Below are positions 53,392 through 60,983 of a DNA stretch of 64,000 nucleotides, piece by piece; the stretch's first letter is position 1, and every line of letters begins with the position of its first letter. Below the pieces are notes generated by a model. The model was given only the letters and a program-made list of their open reading frames with translations. It had not been told where the DNA came from and searched no databases. The DNA lies in NCBI GenBank assembly GCA_963796915.1, contig CAWCNI010000002.1, forward strand, positions 124,001 through 188,000, in the 5' to 3' direction. The translations under genes and the position numbers were made by a program. Source of the stretch: JAENWD01 sp963796915 (lineage in GTDB: Bacteria > Acidobacteriota > Vicinamibacteria > Vicinamibacterales > JAENWD01).

Positions 53392-55112
53392 CGCTTCACC
53401 TTTTTCATCAGACGCGTGTTGCCCTTCCGGGAACGTTCGACGCGCTCCTCGGGCTTCTCTTTCGCGGGACGATCCTCGCGCGGCGCGTCCTCGCGAGGTC
53501 TCGGCGGGCGCGATCCCGACGGTGACGTCCAGGGCTTCCGCGGCCCCGGGGGTTTGTCACTCCAGGGGCGCGATTCGCGTCCCTGTGGAGGCTTGCTGCT
53601 CCACGAGCGTCCCTCACCGCCAGCGGGTTTGTAGGGCGGCCGTCCGGATCCGCCACCCGGTTTGAAGGGGGGACGCCCCGACCCGCCCGCCGGAGGCTTG
53701 CCACTCCACGGTCGCCGTTCGCCGCTGGCCGGCGGCTTGTCGCTCCATTGACGCGCCCCACCAGGCTTGGCGGGCGGGCGTCCCTCTCCGCCTCTGTCGC
53801 GATCGTCGCGAGCCCCGTCGCGCGGACGCGGCGGCCCCGATGGTTTGCCGCTCCACGGCCGGCGGTCGCCGCCGGCAGGTGGCTTGTCACTCCACTGGCG
53901 TGCACCGCCCGGCTTGAAGGGCGGTCGTGGCCGGTCGCCGCGATCGCGATCGTCGCGGGCGCCGTCGCGTGGACGCGGCGGCCCAGACGGCTTGCCACTC
54001 CATGGCCGGCGGTCGCCGCCGGCCGGTGGCTTGTCGCTCCAGGGCCGAGCGCCTCCCGGCTTGAAAGGCGGCCTCGGCCGGTCGCCACGATCGCGATCGT
54101 CACGGGCGCCGTCGCGTGGACGCGGCGGACCCGACGGTTTGCCGCTCCACGGCCGGCGGTCGCTGCCGGCAGGTGGCTTGTCGCTCCAGGGCCGAGTGCC
54201 CCCCGGCTTGAATGGCGGCCGCGGCCGATCGCTGCGATCGCGATCGTCACGGGCGCCGTCGCGCGAACGCGGTGGGCCCGACGGCTTGCCACTCCACGGT
54301 CGCCGTTCCCCGCTGGCCGGCGGTTTTCCGCTCCAGGGTCGCCGCTCGCCACTGGCTGGCGGCTTGCCACTCCACGGCCGGCGCTCGCCACTGGCTGGCG
54401 GTTTGTCGCTCCAGGGGCGGCCACCCGGCTTGAACGGCGGCCGGCTCGACCCGCCGGGCTTGTAAGGCGGTCTGGACGGCCGGTCTCCTGGTGTGTACGG
54501 GGGGCGTCCCTGGTCGGCTCCTCGCGGTCGACCTTCGCGCCGCTCGTCGGACCCTCCTCGAGCGTCGCCCTCATCACGCGGCCGCGGCGGCCCCGAAGGC
54601 TTGCCGCTCCACGGGCGTCGATCGCCACCCTGCGGCGGCCGGCTGCTCCACGGGCGATCCTGTCCGCCCGGCTTGAACGGCGCGCGGGGTTTCGGCGTCC
54701 AGGCCGGCTTGTCGAAGCGTCGCGCCGGAGGTTCGGCCTGCTCGCCATCCGGTGCTGGCGCGTCAGACGACGCGTCCTGCGGCTTGAAGTCTGAGGAGCG
54801 CGGTGGCCGTCGGTCGCGATCTTTCCGATCGGCGGGCTTCTTGAACCGATCGCGCGGATCGCGATGCGCGCCGCCAGGCCGCCACTCGACGCCGCGTGAC
54901 TCCCCGCTCCCGCGCGGCGGCCCGCCTTCAGCCGCCCGCTGCTCCTCCTGGGAGTCCCAGAGGCGCCCGCGCGCGAACCACTTCATCGTGACGTCGGTCT
55001 GCTTGGCGCGCAGCCGTTCGAATGTCGGCATGAGCTCCGCCCGATCGGCGGCGCGAAATGCCGTTGGCGAGCCGCCGACCAGGATCGTCCAGTACACATG
55101 TCGGGGGGGCAT
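53388..55112 (-). CDS. Pro/Arg/Gly-rich repeat protein, probably disordered
   Basis: 574 residues from ATG at 55112. The first 55 or so (MPPRHVYWTILVGGSPTAF, MPTFERLRAKQTDVTMKWFARGRLW) look globular. The rest is low-complexity, built from RRPWSGKPSGPPRP, RDGARDDRDRGDRPRPPFKPGG and ARPWSDKPPAGGD blocks, with strong net positive charge. At least four tandem units have an exact period of 147 bp (49 residues), visible at 53800, 53947, 54094 and 54241. It overlaps the NtrC-type regulator stop by one base (TGATG) and the Dabb gene by four. Such sequences often bind RNA or form condensates; this is inference. No database domain recognised. Confidence 0.75.
   Translation of the reverse strand: MPPRHVYWTILVGGSPTAFRAADRAELMPTFERLRAKQTDVTMKWFARGRLWDSQEEQRAAEGGPPRGSGESRGVEWRPGGAHRDPRDRFKKPADRKDRDRRPPRSSDFKPQDASSDAPAPDGEQAEPPARRFDKPAWTPKPRAPFKPGGQDRPWSSRPPQGGDRRPWSGKPSGPPRPRDEGDARGGSDERREGRPRGADQGRPPYTPGDRPSRPPYKPGGSSRPPFKPGGRPWSDKPPASGERRPWSGKPPASGERRPWSGKPPASGERRPWSGKPSGPPRSRDGARDDRDRSDRPRPPFKPGGTRPWSDKPPAGSDRRPWSGKPSGPPRPRDGARDDRDRGDRPRPPFKPGGARPWSDKPPAGGDRRPWSGKPSGPPRPRDGARDDRDRGDRPRPPFKPGGARQWSDKPPAGGDRRPWSGKPSGPPRPRDGARDDRDRGGEGRPPAKPGGARQWSDKPPASGERRPWSGKPPAGGSGRPPFKPGGGSGRPPYKPAGGEGRSWSSKPPQGRESRPWSDKPPGPRKPWTSPSGSRPPRPREDAPREDRPAKEKPEERVERSRKGNTRLMKKVKR
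53760..54360 (-). repeat. Tandem 147-bp coding repeats inside the repeat-protein gene
   Basis: The landmark CGATCGT(C/A)(G/A)CG recurs at 53800, 53947, 54094 and 54241, exactly 147 bases apart. Each unit encodes 49 residues. Shorter 18-residue PPASGERRPWSGK units follow on the 54300 side. Copies differ by scattered substitutions, many of them silent. Confidence 0.85.
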
Positions 55113-56500
55113 CAGGCTGTTCCTTCCAGACGCTTCAGTTTCTCGACCAGCGTCGTCCGCTTCATATTCAGCACCTGAGCGGCGGCGGCCTTGTTGCCGT
55201 TGGTCCGTTCGAGCGCCCGTCGGATCACTTCGTGTTCGATGCGCGCGATGAAGACCTCGAACGAGAGACCCTCGTCGGGCAGCGCTAGCCCGTGGAGAAA
55301 GGGATCGCCGGCAGTCGCCTGCTGCAGATCCGGCGGCAGATCGGAGAGCTCCACCTGCGTGCGTCCGCCCGAGAGCGCGACGGCGCGCTCCATGGCGTTT
55401 TCCAGCTGCCGCACGTTTCCCGGCCAGCTGAACGTCATCAGGCACCGCAGCGCCGGCTGCGAGACGGTCATCGGCGTGCGGCCGATCTCGTCACCGAACT
55501 TCTGCAGGAAATGCTGGGCGAGCAGCGGGATGTCTTCCTTGCGATCGCGCAGCGGCGGCAGCGTCACGGGGATGACGTGCAGCCGGTAGTACAGATCCTC
55601 GCGGAACGAGCCGTCGGCCACCATCTTCGAGAGGTCGGCGTTGGTCGCCGCGATGACGCGGACGTCGACCTTGATGGTCTGCGAGTCGCCGACCCGCTCG
55701 AACTCCCGCTCCTGCAGCACACGCAGCAGCTTCATCTGCAGCGCCATGCTCATGGTGCCGACCTCGTCGAGGAACAGCGTCCCTCGATGCGCCTGCTCCA
55801 GGCGTCCTTGACGGTTGGCGATCGCCCCCGTGAACGCACCGCGCGCATGCCCGAACAGTTCGGCCTCGAGCAGGTTCTCCGGGATGGCGCTGCAGTTGAT
55901 GGCCACGAACCGCTGCGTGCGTCGCTGGCCGGCATGGTGGATCGCCCGGGCGACCACTTCCTTGCCAGTGCCGGTCTCGCCGGTGATCAGAATCGTGCTC
56001 GATGCCCCGGCGATTGTCTCGAGGACGTGAAACAGATCGCGCATCGCGCGGCTGCGGCCGACGATGCCCTCGAAGCTGTGACGTTGCTGAAGCTGCTCGC
56101 GCAGCCAGGCGTTTTCGCTGCGCAGCCGACGCTGTTCGATGGCGCCCTGGAGCGCGTGCCACAGCTCGTCGAACTGGAACGGCTTGGTGACGAAGTCCGC
56201 CGCGCCGCGCTTGATGATCTCCACGGCGTCCCGGACGGTGCCATAGCCGGTCATCACGATGCCGATAATCTCCGGGTAGCGCTCGACGGCGGCCTCGATC
56301 ACCCGGGTGCCGTCGACGCCCGGGAGCCGGAGGTCGGTGACCACGATGTCGAACGCAAACTCGGTCAGGGCCTCGAGCGCCCGCTCGGCGGTGTCGGCCT
56401 GAACGACGTCCATGCCGCGGTCAGTTAACTGCTCAGCCAGCGCTTCGCGGAGGGGTGCTTCGTCTTCGACGAGCAGCAGATGTTTCGGAGAATCAGGCAT
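55112..56500 (-). CDS. NtrC-type response regulator, sigma-54 activator
   Basis: 462 residues. The receiver domain has acidic pocket E12-D13, phospho-acceptor Asp56 (VVTDLRLPGVDG) and KPF. The AAA+ domain has intact GETGTGKE, the GAFTGA loop, GTLFLDEVG Walker B and FREDLYYRL, and the C-terminus has a Fis-type HTH (NGNKAAAAQVLNMKRTTLVEKLKRL). It should activate sigma-54 promoters when phosphorylated. A matching hybrid kinase lies 3 kb away at 58261. A palindrome starts eight bases upstream of its start codon and resembles another upstream of the sigma factor gene, suggesting autoregulation. It heads the unit with the repeat and Dabb proteins. Confidence 0.94.
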   Translation of the reverse strand: MPDSPKHLLLVEDEAPLREALAEQLTDRGMDVVQADTAERALEALTEFAFDIVVTDLRLPGVDGTRVIEAAVERYPEIIGIVMTGYGTVRDAVEIIKRGAADFVTKPFQFDELWHALQGAIEQRRLRSENAWLREQLQQRHSFEGIVGRSRAMRDLFHVLETIAGASSTILITGETGTGKEVVARAIHHAGQRRTQRFVAINCSAIPENLLEAELFGHARGAFTGAIANRQGRLEQAHRGTLFLDEVGTMSMALQMKLLRVLQEREFERVGDSQTIKVDVRVIAATNADLSKMVADGSFREDLYYRLHVIPVTLPPLRDRKEDIPLLAQHFLQKFGDEIGRTPMTVSQPALRCLMTFSWPGNVRQLENAMERAVALSGGRTQVELSDLPPDLQQATAGDPFLHGLALPDEGLSFEVFIARIEHEVIRRALERTNGNKAAAAQVLNMKRTTLVEKLKRLEGTA

Positions 56501-56507
56501 TTATGAG

Positions 56508-56527
56508 GGCGTCGATATTTTGACGCC
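56508..56527. promoter_or_regulatory. Palindromic operator-like site between the NtrC-type regulator and the HTH gene
   Basis: GGCGTC at 56508-56513 and GACGCC at 56522-56527 are exact inverted arms around an AT-rich spacer. The inner 16 bases (56510-56525) match the site at 57231-57246 in 14 of 16 positions. It starts eight bases before the regulator start codon at 56500, so binding here could repress or autoregulate. Confidence 0.55.
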
Positions 56528-56633
56528 TATCCGGGAATGCGTCAAGGCCGCTGGCCGATGAGGCCGATCATGCACGTGGATCTACAGCCCGGCTCAGCAT
56601 TCACCGATACCCCTAGCGCCGGAGGACAACACG

Positions 56634-56849
56634 TTGGAACGTCGAGCCATCTCAATTACCCAGGCATGTGAATCGGTGGGCGTCAGCCGACGCACCATCT
56701 ACAACTGGATGTCTGCGGGCAAGGTGCAGTACGTGCGCACCGCCGGCGGTGCAGTCCGGATCTTCGAGGACTCACTCTGGCGCGCGCCCGAAGCCGTGCT
56801 CGTGGAGAGCGCGCAATCGCAGTCGCACCACGACGAACGGCAGGCGTAG
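56634..56849 (+). CDS. Small helix-turn-helix protein (excisionase/MerR-like DNA-binding fold)
   Basis: 71 residues. The TTG start at 56634 is supported by GGAGG at 56621-56625, eight bases upstream. AISITQACESVGVSRRTIYNWMSAGKVQYVRTAGGAVRIFEDSL is a compact winged HTH of the excisionase/helix_turn_helix_17 type. No MerR dimerisation helix follows. It might act as a local DNA-binding partner of the sigma-54 system. No integrase or phage gene is near, so a mobile-element excisionase role is unlikely. Confidence 0.75.
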   Translation: MERRAISITQACESVGVSRRTIYNWMSAGKVQYVRTAGGAVRIFEDSLWRAPEAVLVESAQSQSHHDERQA

Positions 56850-56895
56850 AATGCGGCCAGGTCCCGGCTGACGGGGCTCTGGCCCGAGACGCCCG

Positions 56896-57114
56896 ATGTC
56901 CGAGATCGTCGATCTGCGAGCGCTATTCCATCGTCTGAGCAACGAGCTCGGCGTGATTCTGCTTCACGCCGAGTTGCTGCAGGCCAAGGCTCCAGATCCC
57001 GCCAACCGCGCGCGCGCGACGCTCGTCGTCGAGAGCGCGCTCAATGCCATGACGACCGCCCGCGAAATCCGCGACAAGATTCCAGCCACCTCGACCGAGG
57101 GCATCGAAGCCTGA
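56896..57114 (+). CDS. Small DHp-like (histidine-kinase dimerisation-like) protein
   Basis: 72 residues. DLRALFHRLSNELGVILLHAELLQ, with later helix ATLVVESALNAMTTAREIRDKI, resembles the HisKA/DHp helical hairpin of a sensor kinase. In that fold a His precedes E-(L/N)-N-P. Here the equivalent text is HRLSNELG with a His at about residue 12. There is no ATPase domain. It could be a phosphotransfer or anti-kinase protein for the nearby two-component pair. Confidence in the fold is moderate, in function low. Confidence 0.55.
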   Translation: MSEIVDLRALFHRLSNELGVILLHAELLQAKAPDPANRARATLVVESALNAMTTAREIRDKIPATSTEGIEA

Positions 57115-57230
57115 TCGCCCGCAATTCCCGCCTCTTCGCACCAGCGCTCCCGATCGATTACAAAATCGTTAGTTCCGCGCAGAATCGTTAGATCGGTCCG
57201 TCAAGAAATTGGCAGTTATGGCCGTTACTG

Positions 57231-57246
57231 CGTCGATTATTTGACG
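57231..57246. promoter_or_regulatory. Palindromic enhancer-like site upstream of the sigma factor gene
   Basis: CGTCGATTATTTGACG, with CGTC/GACG arms, differs from the site at 56510-56525 at only two positions. It is about 135 bases before the sigma-54 promoter, a typical distance for an NtrC-type activator site. Confidence 0.6.
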
Positions 57247-57380
57247 AACCGGCGATTTTTGTCAGTCCCCCGCCAGCCAGACTTTTCACGATCGTTCGCA
57301 CTCTAAGCCGTTGTTTCTGAGGGACTTTACAGCCGTTCACGGCGTTGCCGGTGCAGGAGTCTGGCTGGCTCTGGCCCAGC

Positions 57381-57396
57381 TGGTACCGCGGTTGCG
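57381..57396 (+). promoter_or_regulatory. Sigma-54 (RpoN) promoter for the FliA-like sigma gene
   Basis: TGGTACC then four bases then TTGC matches the -24/-12 pattern TGGCACG-N4-TTGC, with the invariant GG and GC exactly ten bases apart. The start codon is at 57440, leaving a leader of about 30 bases with AAGGAG at 57429-57434. Confidence 0.65.
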
Positions 57397-57439
57397 ATAG
57401 AGGGCTGCGTCCGGAGTCGCCGGCAACCAAGGAGAATCC

Positions 57440-58435
57440 ATGTCGCTCCCCGCGCCCTCGTCCAGTCAACGCATCGTCACCAGCCTCCCCTTTGTCGAGG
57501 CTCTGGCCCGCCGAATGGCGGCGTCCATGCCTCACTCGATCGACATCGGCGACCTGGTGCAGGACGGGGTCATCGGGCTCATCGACGCGGCGAACCGCTT
57601 CGACGAGGAGCGCGGCATCAAGTTCGAGACGTTCGCCGAGCGCCGGGTGCGCGGCGCCATGATCGACGCGCTGCGGAAAGACGCCTGGCCGCGCGGCGTC
57701 CGCCGGCAGCGCCGCGAGCTGGAAGCCGCCCGCGAACAGCTGCGCCGCGAGATGGGCTGCGAGCCCTCGCTGGCGGACCTGGCGGCCAAGGTCGGCTCCG
57801 ATGAGAAGCGCCTGAGCCGCACCATCGTCCGCATCAACACCATCGAGTCGACCTCGCCGCTGGCTTCGGCCGACAGCGCCGACGAGTCGACGCTGCCCGC
57901 GGCGCTGCTGCCGTCGGAGCCGGAACGTCCGGACAACGCCTACGAGAAGATGGAAGTGCGGGATCGCGTGCGCGGCGCGATTCAGTCGCTGCCCTGGCGC
58001 GAACGCAAGGTGATCGCGCTCTACTACTACGGCGAAGTGACGATGAAGCAGATCGGCCAGTCGATCGGCGTGAACGAGTCGCGGGTGAGCCAGCTGCACG
58101 CCCGCGCCATCCGCCGGCTGCGCGACGCGCTCGGCGCGACGATGGCGCCGGCACAGGCGGCCGCGGTGCTGAAGTCCACCGTGCTCCAGTTCCTGCAGAA
58201 GCCCGCGATGATGAAGGCCGCACAGCCGACCCGCGGGTCGCTGCCCGGGATCGTGATCCCCTACGCCAGCACGTCGCGCGCGGTGCGCAGCAAGTCGCCG
58301 AGCCGGAACGGCTTTGCCAGCCAGGGACAGCCGCTCTCTTCGAGGAAGCGCTCGGCGTCGGTGCCGACGACGTCGCCGGTCACGAAGATCAGCCGCGCGG
58401 CGAGCGCCGGCGCGGTCGCTGCAATCGCGCGGTAG
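57440..58435 (+). CDS. FliA/WhiG-type RNA polymerase sigma factor
   Basis: Sigma-70-family group 3 factor. Region 2 is SLPFVEALARRMAASMPHSIDIGDLVQDGVIGLIDAANRFDEERGIKFETFAERRVRGAMIDALRKDAWPRGVRRQ, and region 4 is LPWRERKVIALYYYGEVTMKQIGQSIGVNESRVSQLHARAIRRL. Family members are usually 240-260 residues. Here the frame runs to 331, with the last 58 or so lying antisense to the histidine kinase gene. The true end may be near 58256. It is preceded by a good AAGGAG site and a sigma-54-type promoter. Flagellar genes are not in the window, so its regulon is open. Confidence 0.88.
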   Translation: MSLPAPSSSQRIVTSLPFVEALARRMAASMPHSIDIGDLVQDGVIGLIDAANRFDEERGIKFETFAERRVRGAMIDALRKDAWPRGVRRQRRELEAAREQLRREMGCEPSLADLAAKVGSDEKRLSRTIVRINTIESTSPLASADSADESTLPAALLPSEPERPDNAYEKMEVRDRVRGAIQSLPWRERKVIALYYYGEVTMKQIGQSIGVNESRVSQLHARAIRRLRDALGATMAPAQAAAVLKSTVLQFLQKPAMMKAAQPTRGSLPGIVIPYASTSRAVRSKSPSRNGFASQGQPLSSRKRSASVPTTSPVTKISRAASAGAVAAIAR

Positions 58436-59817
58436 AACGCGCGGCCATCGAGCCGCGGCATCTTCAGATCGCAGATCACCAGGTCGAACGGGCGCTCGCG
58501 CACGATGGCGAGCGCCTCTTCGCCGTCCCCCGCACGATCCACCACAAATCCGGCGTCGGTGAGCGCGTCGGCCACGGCGCTGGCCAATGCCGCCTCGTCT
58601 TCGACCACGAGCACTCGTCGTCCGGCGAGCTGCTTGAGTTGTTCGGCGGTCGGCGGTTCTGCCGCCGCCTCGCGACGCATGCCCGGCGTGACTGGCAGTT
58701 CGACGACAAACGACGCCCCGCGGCCCGCCGCGCCCATCGTGATCCGGCCGCCGTGCTCCTGGACGATCGCGTACGCCACCGTGAGTCCGAGGCCGGTGCC
58801 CTTGCCGACGTCCTTGGTCGTGAAGAAGGGATCGAAGATCTTGGCCTGCACGTCGGTCGGCACGCCCGGCCCGTCGTCGTTGATCTCGAGGAGCAGCGTC
58901 TCGCGGGTGGCGTCGTGCCACGTGCGTACCACCAGCGTGCCGCGGCCGTTGGCCGAGAGCATGGCCTGTTCGGCGTTGATCACGAGGTTCAGCAGCACCT
59001 GCTGAATCTGGTGCGGGTCGGCAAACAGCTGCGGCAGTCCCGACGCCAGCGCTTCGATGACGGCGATGTTGGTGACGCGCTGCTCGTACGCCCGGAGCGC
59101 CAGCGTCTCGCGGACCACCTGGTTCAGGTCGACCATCGTGCGTGTGCTCTGACGCTTGCGCGCGAATGTCAGCAGTTGTCGCACGATCTTGGCGGCGCGT
59201 TCCGCCTCGTGAAGGATGATCTCCACACCGCGCTTGGTGCCCTCGTCGAGCGGCTTTTGCGCCAGCCGCTCCGACCACGTCAGCATCGTCGCCAGCGGGT
59301 TGTTCAGCTCGTGGGCGACGCCGGAGATGGTCTGGCCGAGGGCCGCCATCTTCTCGGCCTGCGCGAGCTGCTGATAGAGATCGCGCGACTGGTCGTCGAG
59401 CTTCTTCCGCTCGCTGACGTCGCGCATCAGCGCGTCCACGCGCAGCGTGCCGTCCGGGCCCCACGGCTCGGCGTGGGCGGTCAGCTCCACCCAGACCGTG
59501 GAGGCATCGGCGCGCCGCAGGCGAAGCAGGTACTCGGTGACGGCGCCGTCGGCGCTGAGCCGCTCGCGCAGACTGTCGCGCGCCTGCGGATCGTCGAAGC
59601 GTGACGGGTCGAAGGGACGGACGTCTGCTTCGGGCGCCTCCGGCGCGTAACCGAGCATCAGTTTCAGGTGAGGATTGGCTGCCAGGGTGCGGCTGCCGGT
59701 GGCCGAGATCAGCCCGACGTAGACGCCTTCGTGGACCGACTCGAAGAGCCGCGCGAGCGCGTCCGCCCGTGGATCCGTGTGCGACGCGAAGCCTGACGAC
59801 GGCCGGTCGGGTGCCAC
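58261..59817 (-). CDS. PAS hybrid sensor histidine kinase with C-terminal receiver
   Basis: 518 residues from GTG at 59817. A PAS domain (about residues 25-135) is followed by a short coiled coil (LDDQSRDLYQQLAQAEKM). The DHp domain is GVAHELNNPLATMLTW with the phospho-accepting His. The HATPase has NLVINAEQAML, DDGPGVP and GTGLGLTVAYAIV. The C-terminal receiver has acidic pocket VVEDE and Asp in VICDLKMPRLDG. No membrane helix is visible, so it is probably cytosolic. It is the likely partner of the NtrC-type regulator at 55112. It overlaps the convergent sigma gene at its 3' end. Confidence 0.92.
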   Translation of the reverse strand: MAPDRPSSGFASHTDPRADALARLFESVHEGVYVGLISATGSRTLAANPHLKLMLGYAPEAPEADVRPFDPSRFDDPQARDSLRERLSADGAVTEYLLRLRRADASTVWVELTAHAEPWGPDGTLRVDALMRDVSERKKLDDQSRDLYQQLAQAEKMAALGQTISGVAHELNNPLATMLTWSERLAQKPLDEGTKRGVEIILHEAERAAKIVRQLLTFARKRQSTRTMVDLNQVVRETLALRAYEQRVTNIAVIEALASGLPQLFADPHQIQQVLLNLVINAEQAMLSANGRGTLVVRTWHDATRETLLLEINDDGPGVPTDVQAKIFDPFFTTKDVGKGTGLGLTVAYAIVQEHGGRITMGAAGRGASFVVELPVTPGMRREAAAEPPTAEQLKQLAGRRVLVVEDEAALASAVADALTDAGFVVDRAGDGEEALAIVRERPFDLVICDLKMPRLDGRAFYRAIAATAPALAARLIFVTGDVVGTDAERFLEESGCPWLAKPFRLGDLLRTARDVLA

Positions 59818-59984
59818 CGGCGGGATTATACGTGGGTCGCCGCAGGAAACGATGCCGCCGGCGGGTCGTGCCTCCCGCCTCCAGGGCGTGCGACGACGGG
59901 GCCATTGTCAACTAAGATGGCGAACTGCTGCGTCGGACTGCGGCAACCGATAGTGGCGGAGACAGTCTTCGGAGGAGGACGTAG

Positions 59985-60614
59985 ATGGCTGGTCGGCTCG
60001 CACTGCTCGTCGTTGCCATCCTCGGCGTCGCAGGTCTCGCCTCGGCGCAGACCGACGCGTCCGTCAAGATCGGCATTCTTCCTTTCGCCGATGCCACGGC
60101 GTCCGGCAATCGAACCGCGGGCGCCGACGTCGGTCGGACGATGCTGTCGGAGGTCACCCACTCGACGACGCTCGTTCCCCGGATGCTTGCAGCAGAAGGC
60201 GTGAAGGTCGACGAGCTGGACGCCGAGAAGGCCGTGGCCATCGGCCAGGAGCAGCACGTGGACCTCGTCTTCATGGGCACTGTCCTCGACGCCGAGAGCA
60301 AGGAATCGAACAAGAGCGGCTGGATGCCCTCAATCAAAGGGCAGTCTGCCAGCGTCAACCTTCACCGGGTCAAAGCCTCGGTGACACTGCAAGGCGAGCT
60401 GTACGACGTGGCCAGTGGAAAGCGCCTGTTCAGTGTCCGGGTGACGGGCAACGACTCCAACAACGCGTGGGGCGGCACCGCGTATACGTCGTATGGCTCC
60501 TGGGGCAACGATGGCTACGGCGCGTTTCTCGACTCGCCGATGGGCAAGGCCCTGCAACACGCGCTGGTGGAGATGACCAGGCAGGTCGCGGCCAAAGCGG
60601 CGTCGCGCAACTGA
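59985..60614 (+). CDS. Secreted CsgG-like protein
   Basis: 209 residues with a signal peptide (GRLALLVVAILGVAGLASA) and a good GGAGGAGG site six bases before the ATG. The core, KIGILPFADATASGNRTAGADVGRTMLSEVTHSTTLVP and VDLVFMGTVLDAESKES, resembles the CsgG/penicillin-binding-activator nucleotide-like fold used by curli and LpoB proteins. The Gly/Tyr/Asn region GGTAYTSYGSWGNDGYGAF is unusual and may be surface exposed. No Cys for lipidation is seen. Role in the envelope is inferred. Confidence 0.6.
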   Translation: MAGRLALLVVAILGVAGLASAQTDASVKIGILPFADATASGNRTAGADVGRTMLSEVTHSTTLVPRMLAAEGVKVDELDAEKAVAIGQEQHVDLVFMGTVLDAESKESNKSGWMPSIKGQSASVNLHRVKASVTLQGELYDVASGKRLFSVRVTGNDSNNAWGGTAYTSYGSWGNDGYGAFLDSPMGKALQHALVEMTRQVAAKAASRN

Positions 60615-60632
60615 CGAGGGCGCTCGCCCTCG
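60615..60632. terminator. Hairpin immediately after the CsgG-like gene
   Basis: CGAGGGC at 60615-60621 pairs with GCCCTCG at 60626-60632 around a four-base loop, starting on the base after the stop codon. No T-run follows, so intrinsic termination is uncertain. Confidence 0.45.
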
Positions 60633-60953
60633 AACAACTGCATCAGATCGCGCCGGTCGCTACGGCTTCCCCGGGCAGGCGCGCACCGGTTCAACGCGCC
60701 GTTTTGCGCGCCCGGCCCGCAATGGTGTCGTTGGTCTCGACCGGCCGGCGCGCGCCGAATCCTGCCGACATCAGCCCGACGCAACGCGGCCCAGGGAAAA
60801 GGGCGGCCACGGCCCGCCGGCTGCCGCCGTCAGCGGCGCATCCTGGCGCTGCCGCTCAGCTCGTCCGTCCCCGTCAGACATCGGCTTGTACCAGCGATAT
60901 GTTCTAGTATTCGTAGATATTACAGAACGTCAGTTGTAGAATCGCGAATCGCA
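60633..60953. other. Intergenic stretch without a supported gene
   Basis: Apart from the hairpin at 60615-60632 and the palindrome before the Lrp gene, this GC-rich stretch shows no coding signal that agrees with a known family. The last 60 bases become AT-rich, as expected for the Lrp promoter. Confidence 0.6.
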
Positions 60954-60968
60954 CAGAATAATATTCTG
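60954..60968. promoter_or_regulatory. Perfect palindrome upstream of the Lrp gene, probable operator
   Basis: CAGAATA at 60954-60960 and TATTCTG at 60962-60968 around one base, 15 bases before the ATG. AT-rich palindromes of this size are typical Lrp-family sites; autoregulation is likely. Confidence 0.6.
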
Positions 60969-60983
60969 AGCTGAGGCCGTACG

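Larger units (their letters stand above)
57115..57439 (+). other. 325-base regulatory gap upstream of the sigma factor gene
   Basis: No gene. It contains two direct repeats AATCGTTAG (57164-57172 and 57183-57191), a palindromic site at 57231-57246 and a sigma-54-type promoter at 57381-57396. Confidence 0.7.

Noticed and set aside
53760..54360. Possible CRISPR array in the 147-bp repeats
   Set aside because: The period is a multiple of three, the units are coding and diverge, and there are no spacer-repeat units or cas genes.
56540..56600. Second sigma-54 promoter upstream of the small HTH gene
   Set aside because: The GG and GC pairs present there are not ten bases apart in any register.
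56634..56849. Phage or integrative element excisionase
   Set aside because: No integrase, attachment site or mobile gene nearby; the context is a sigma-54 regulatory locus.
57188..59911. A 907-codon minus-strand open frame
   Set aside because: It covers the sigma factor antisense and an alternative frame of the kinase; the residues are Arg/Ala-rich nonsense, while the real genes there have clear domains.
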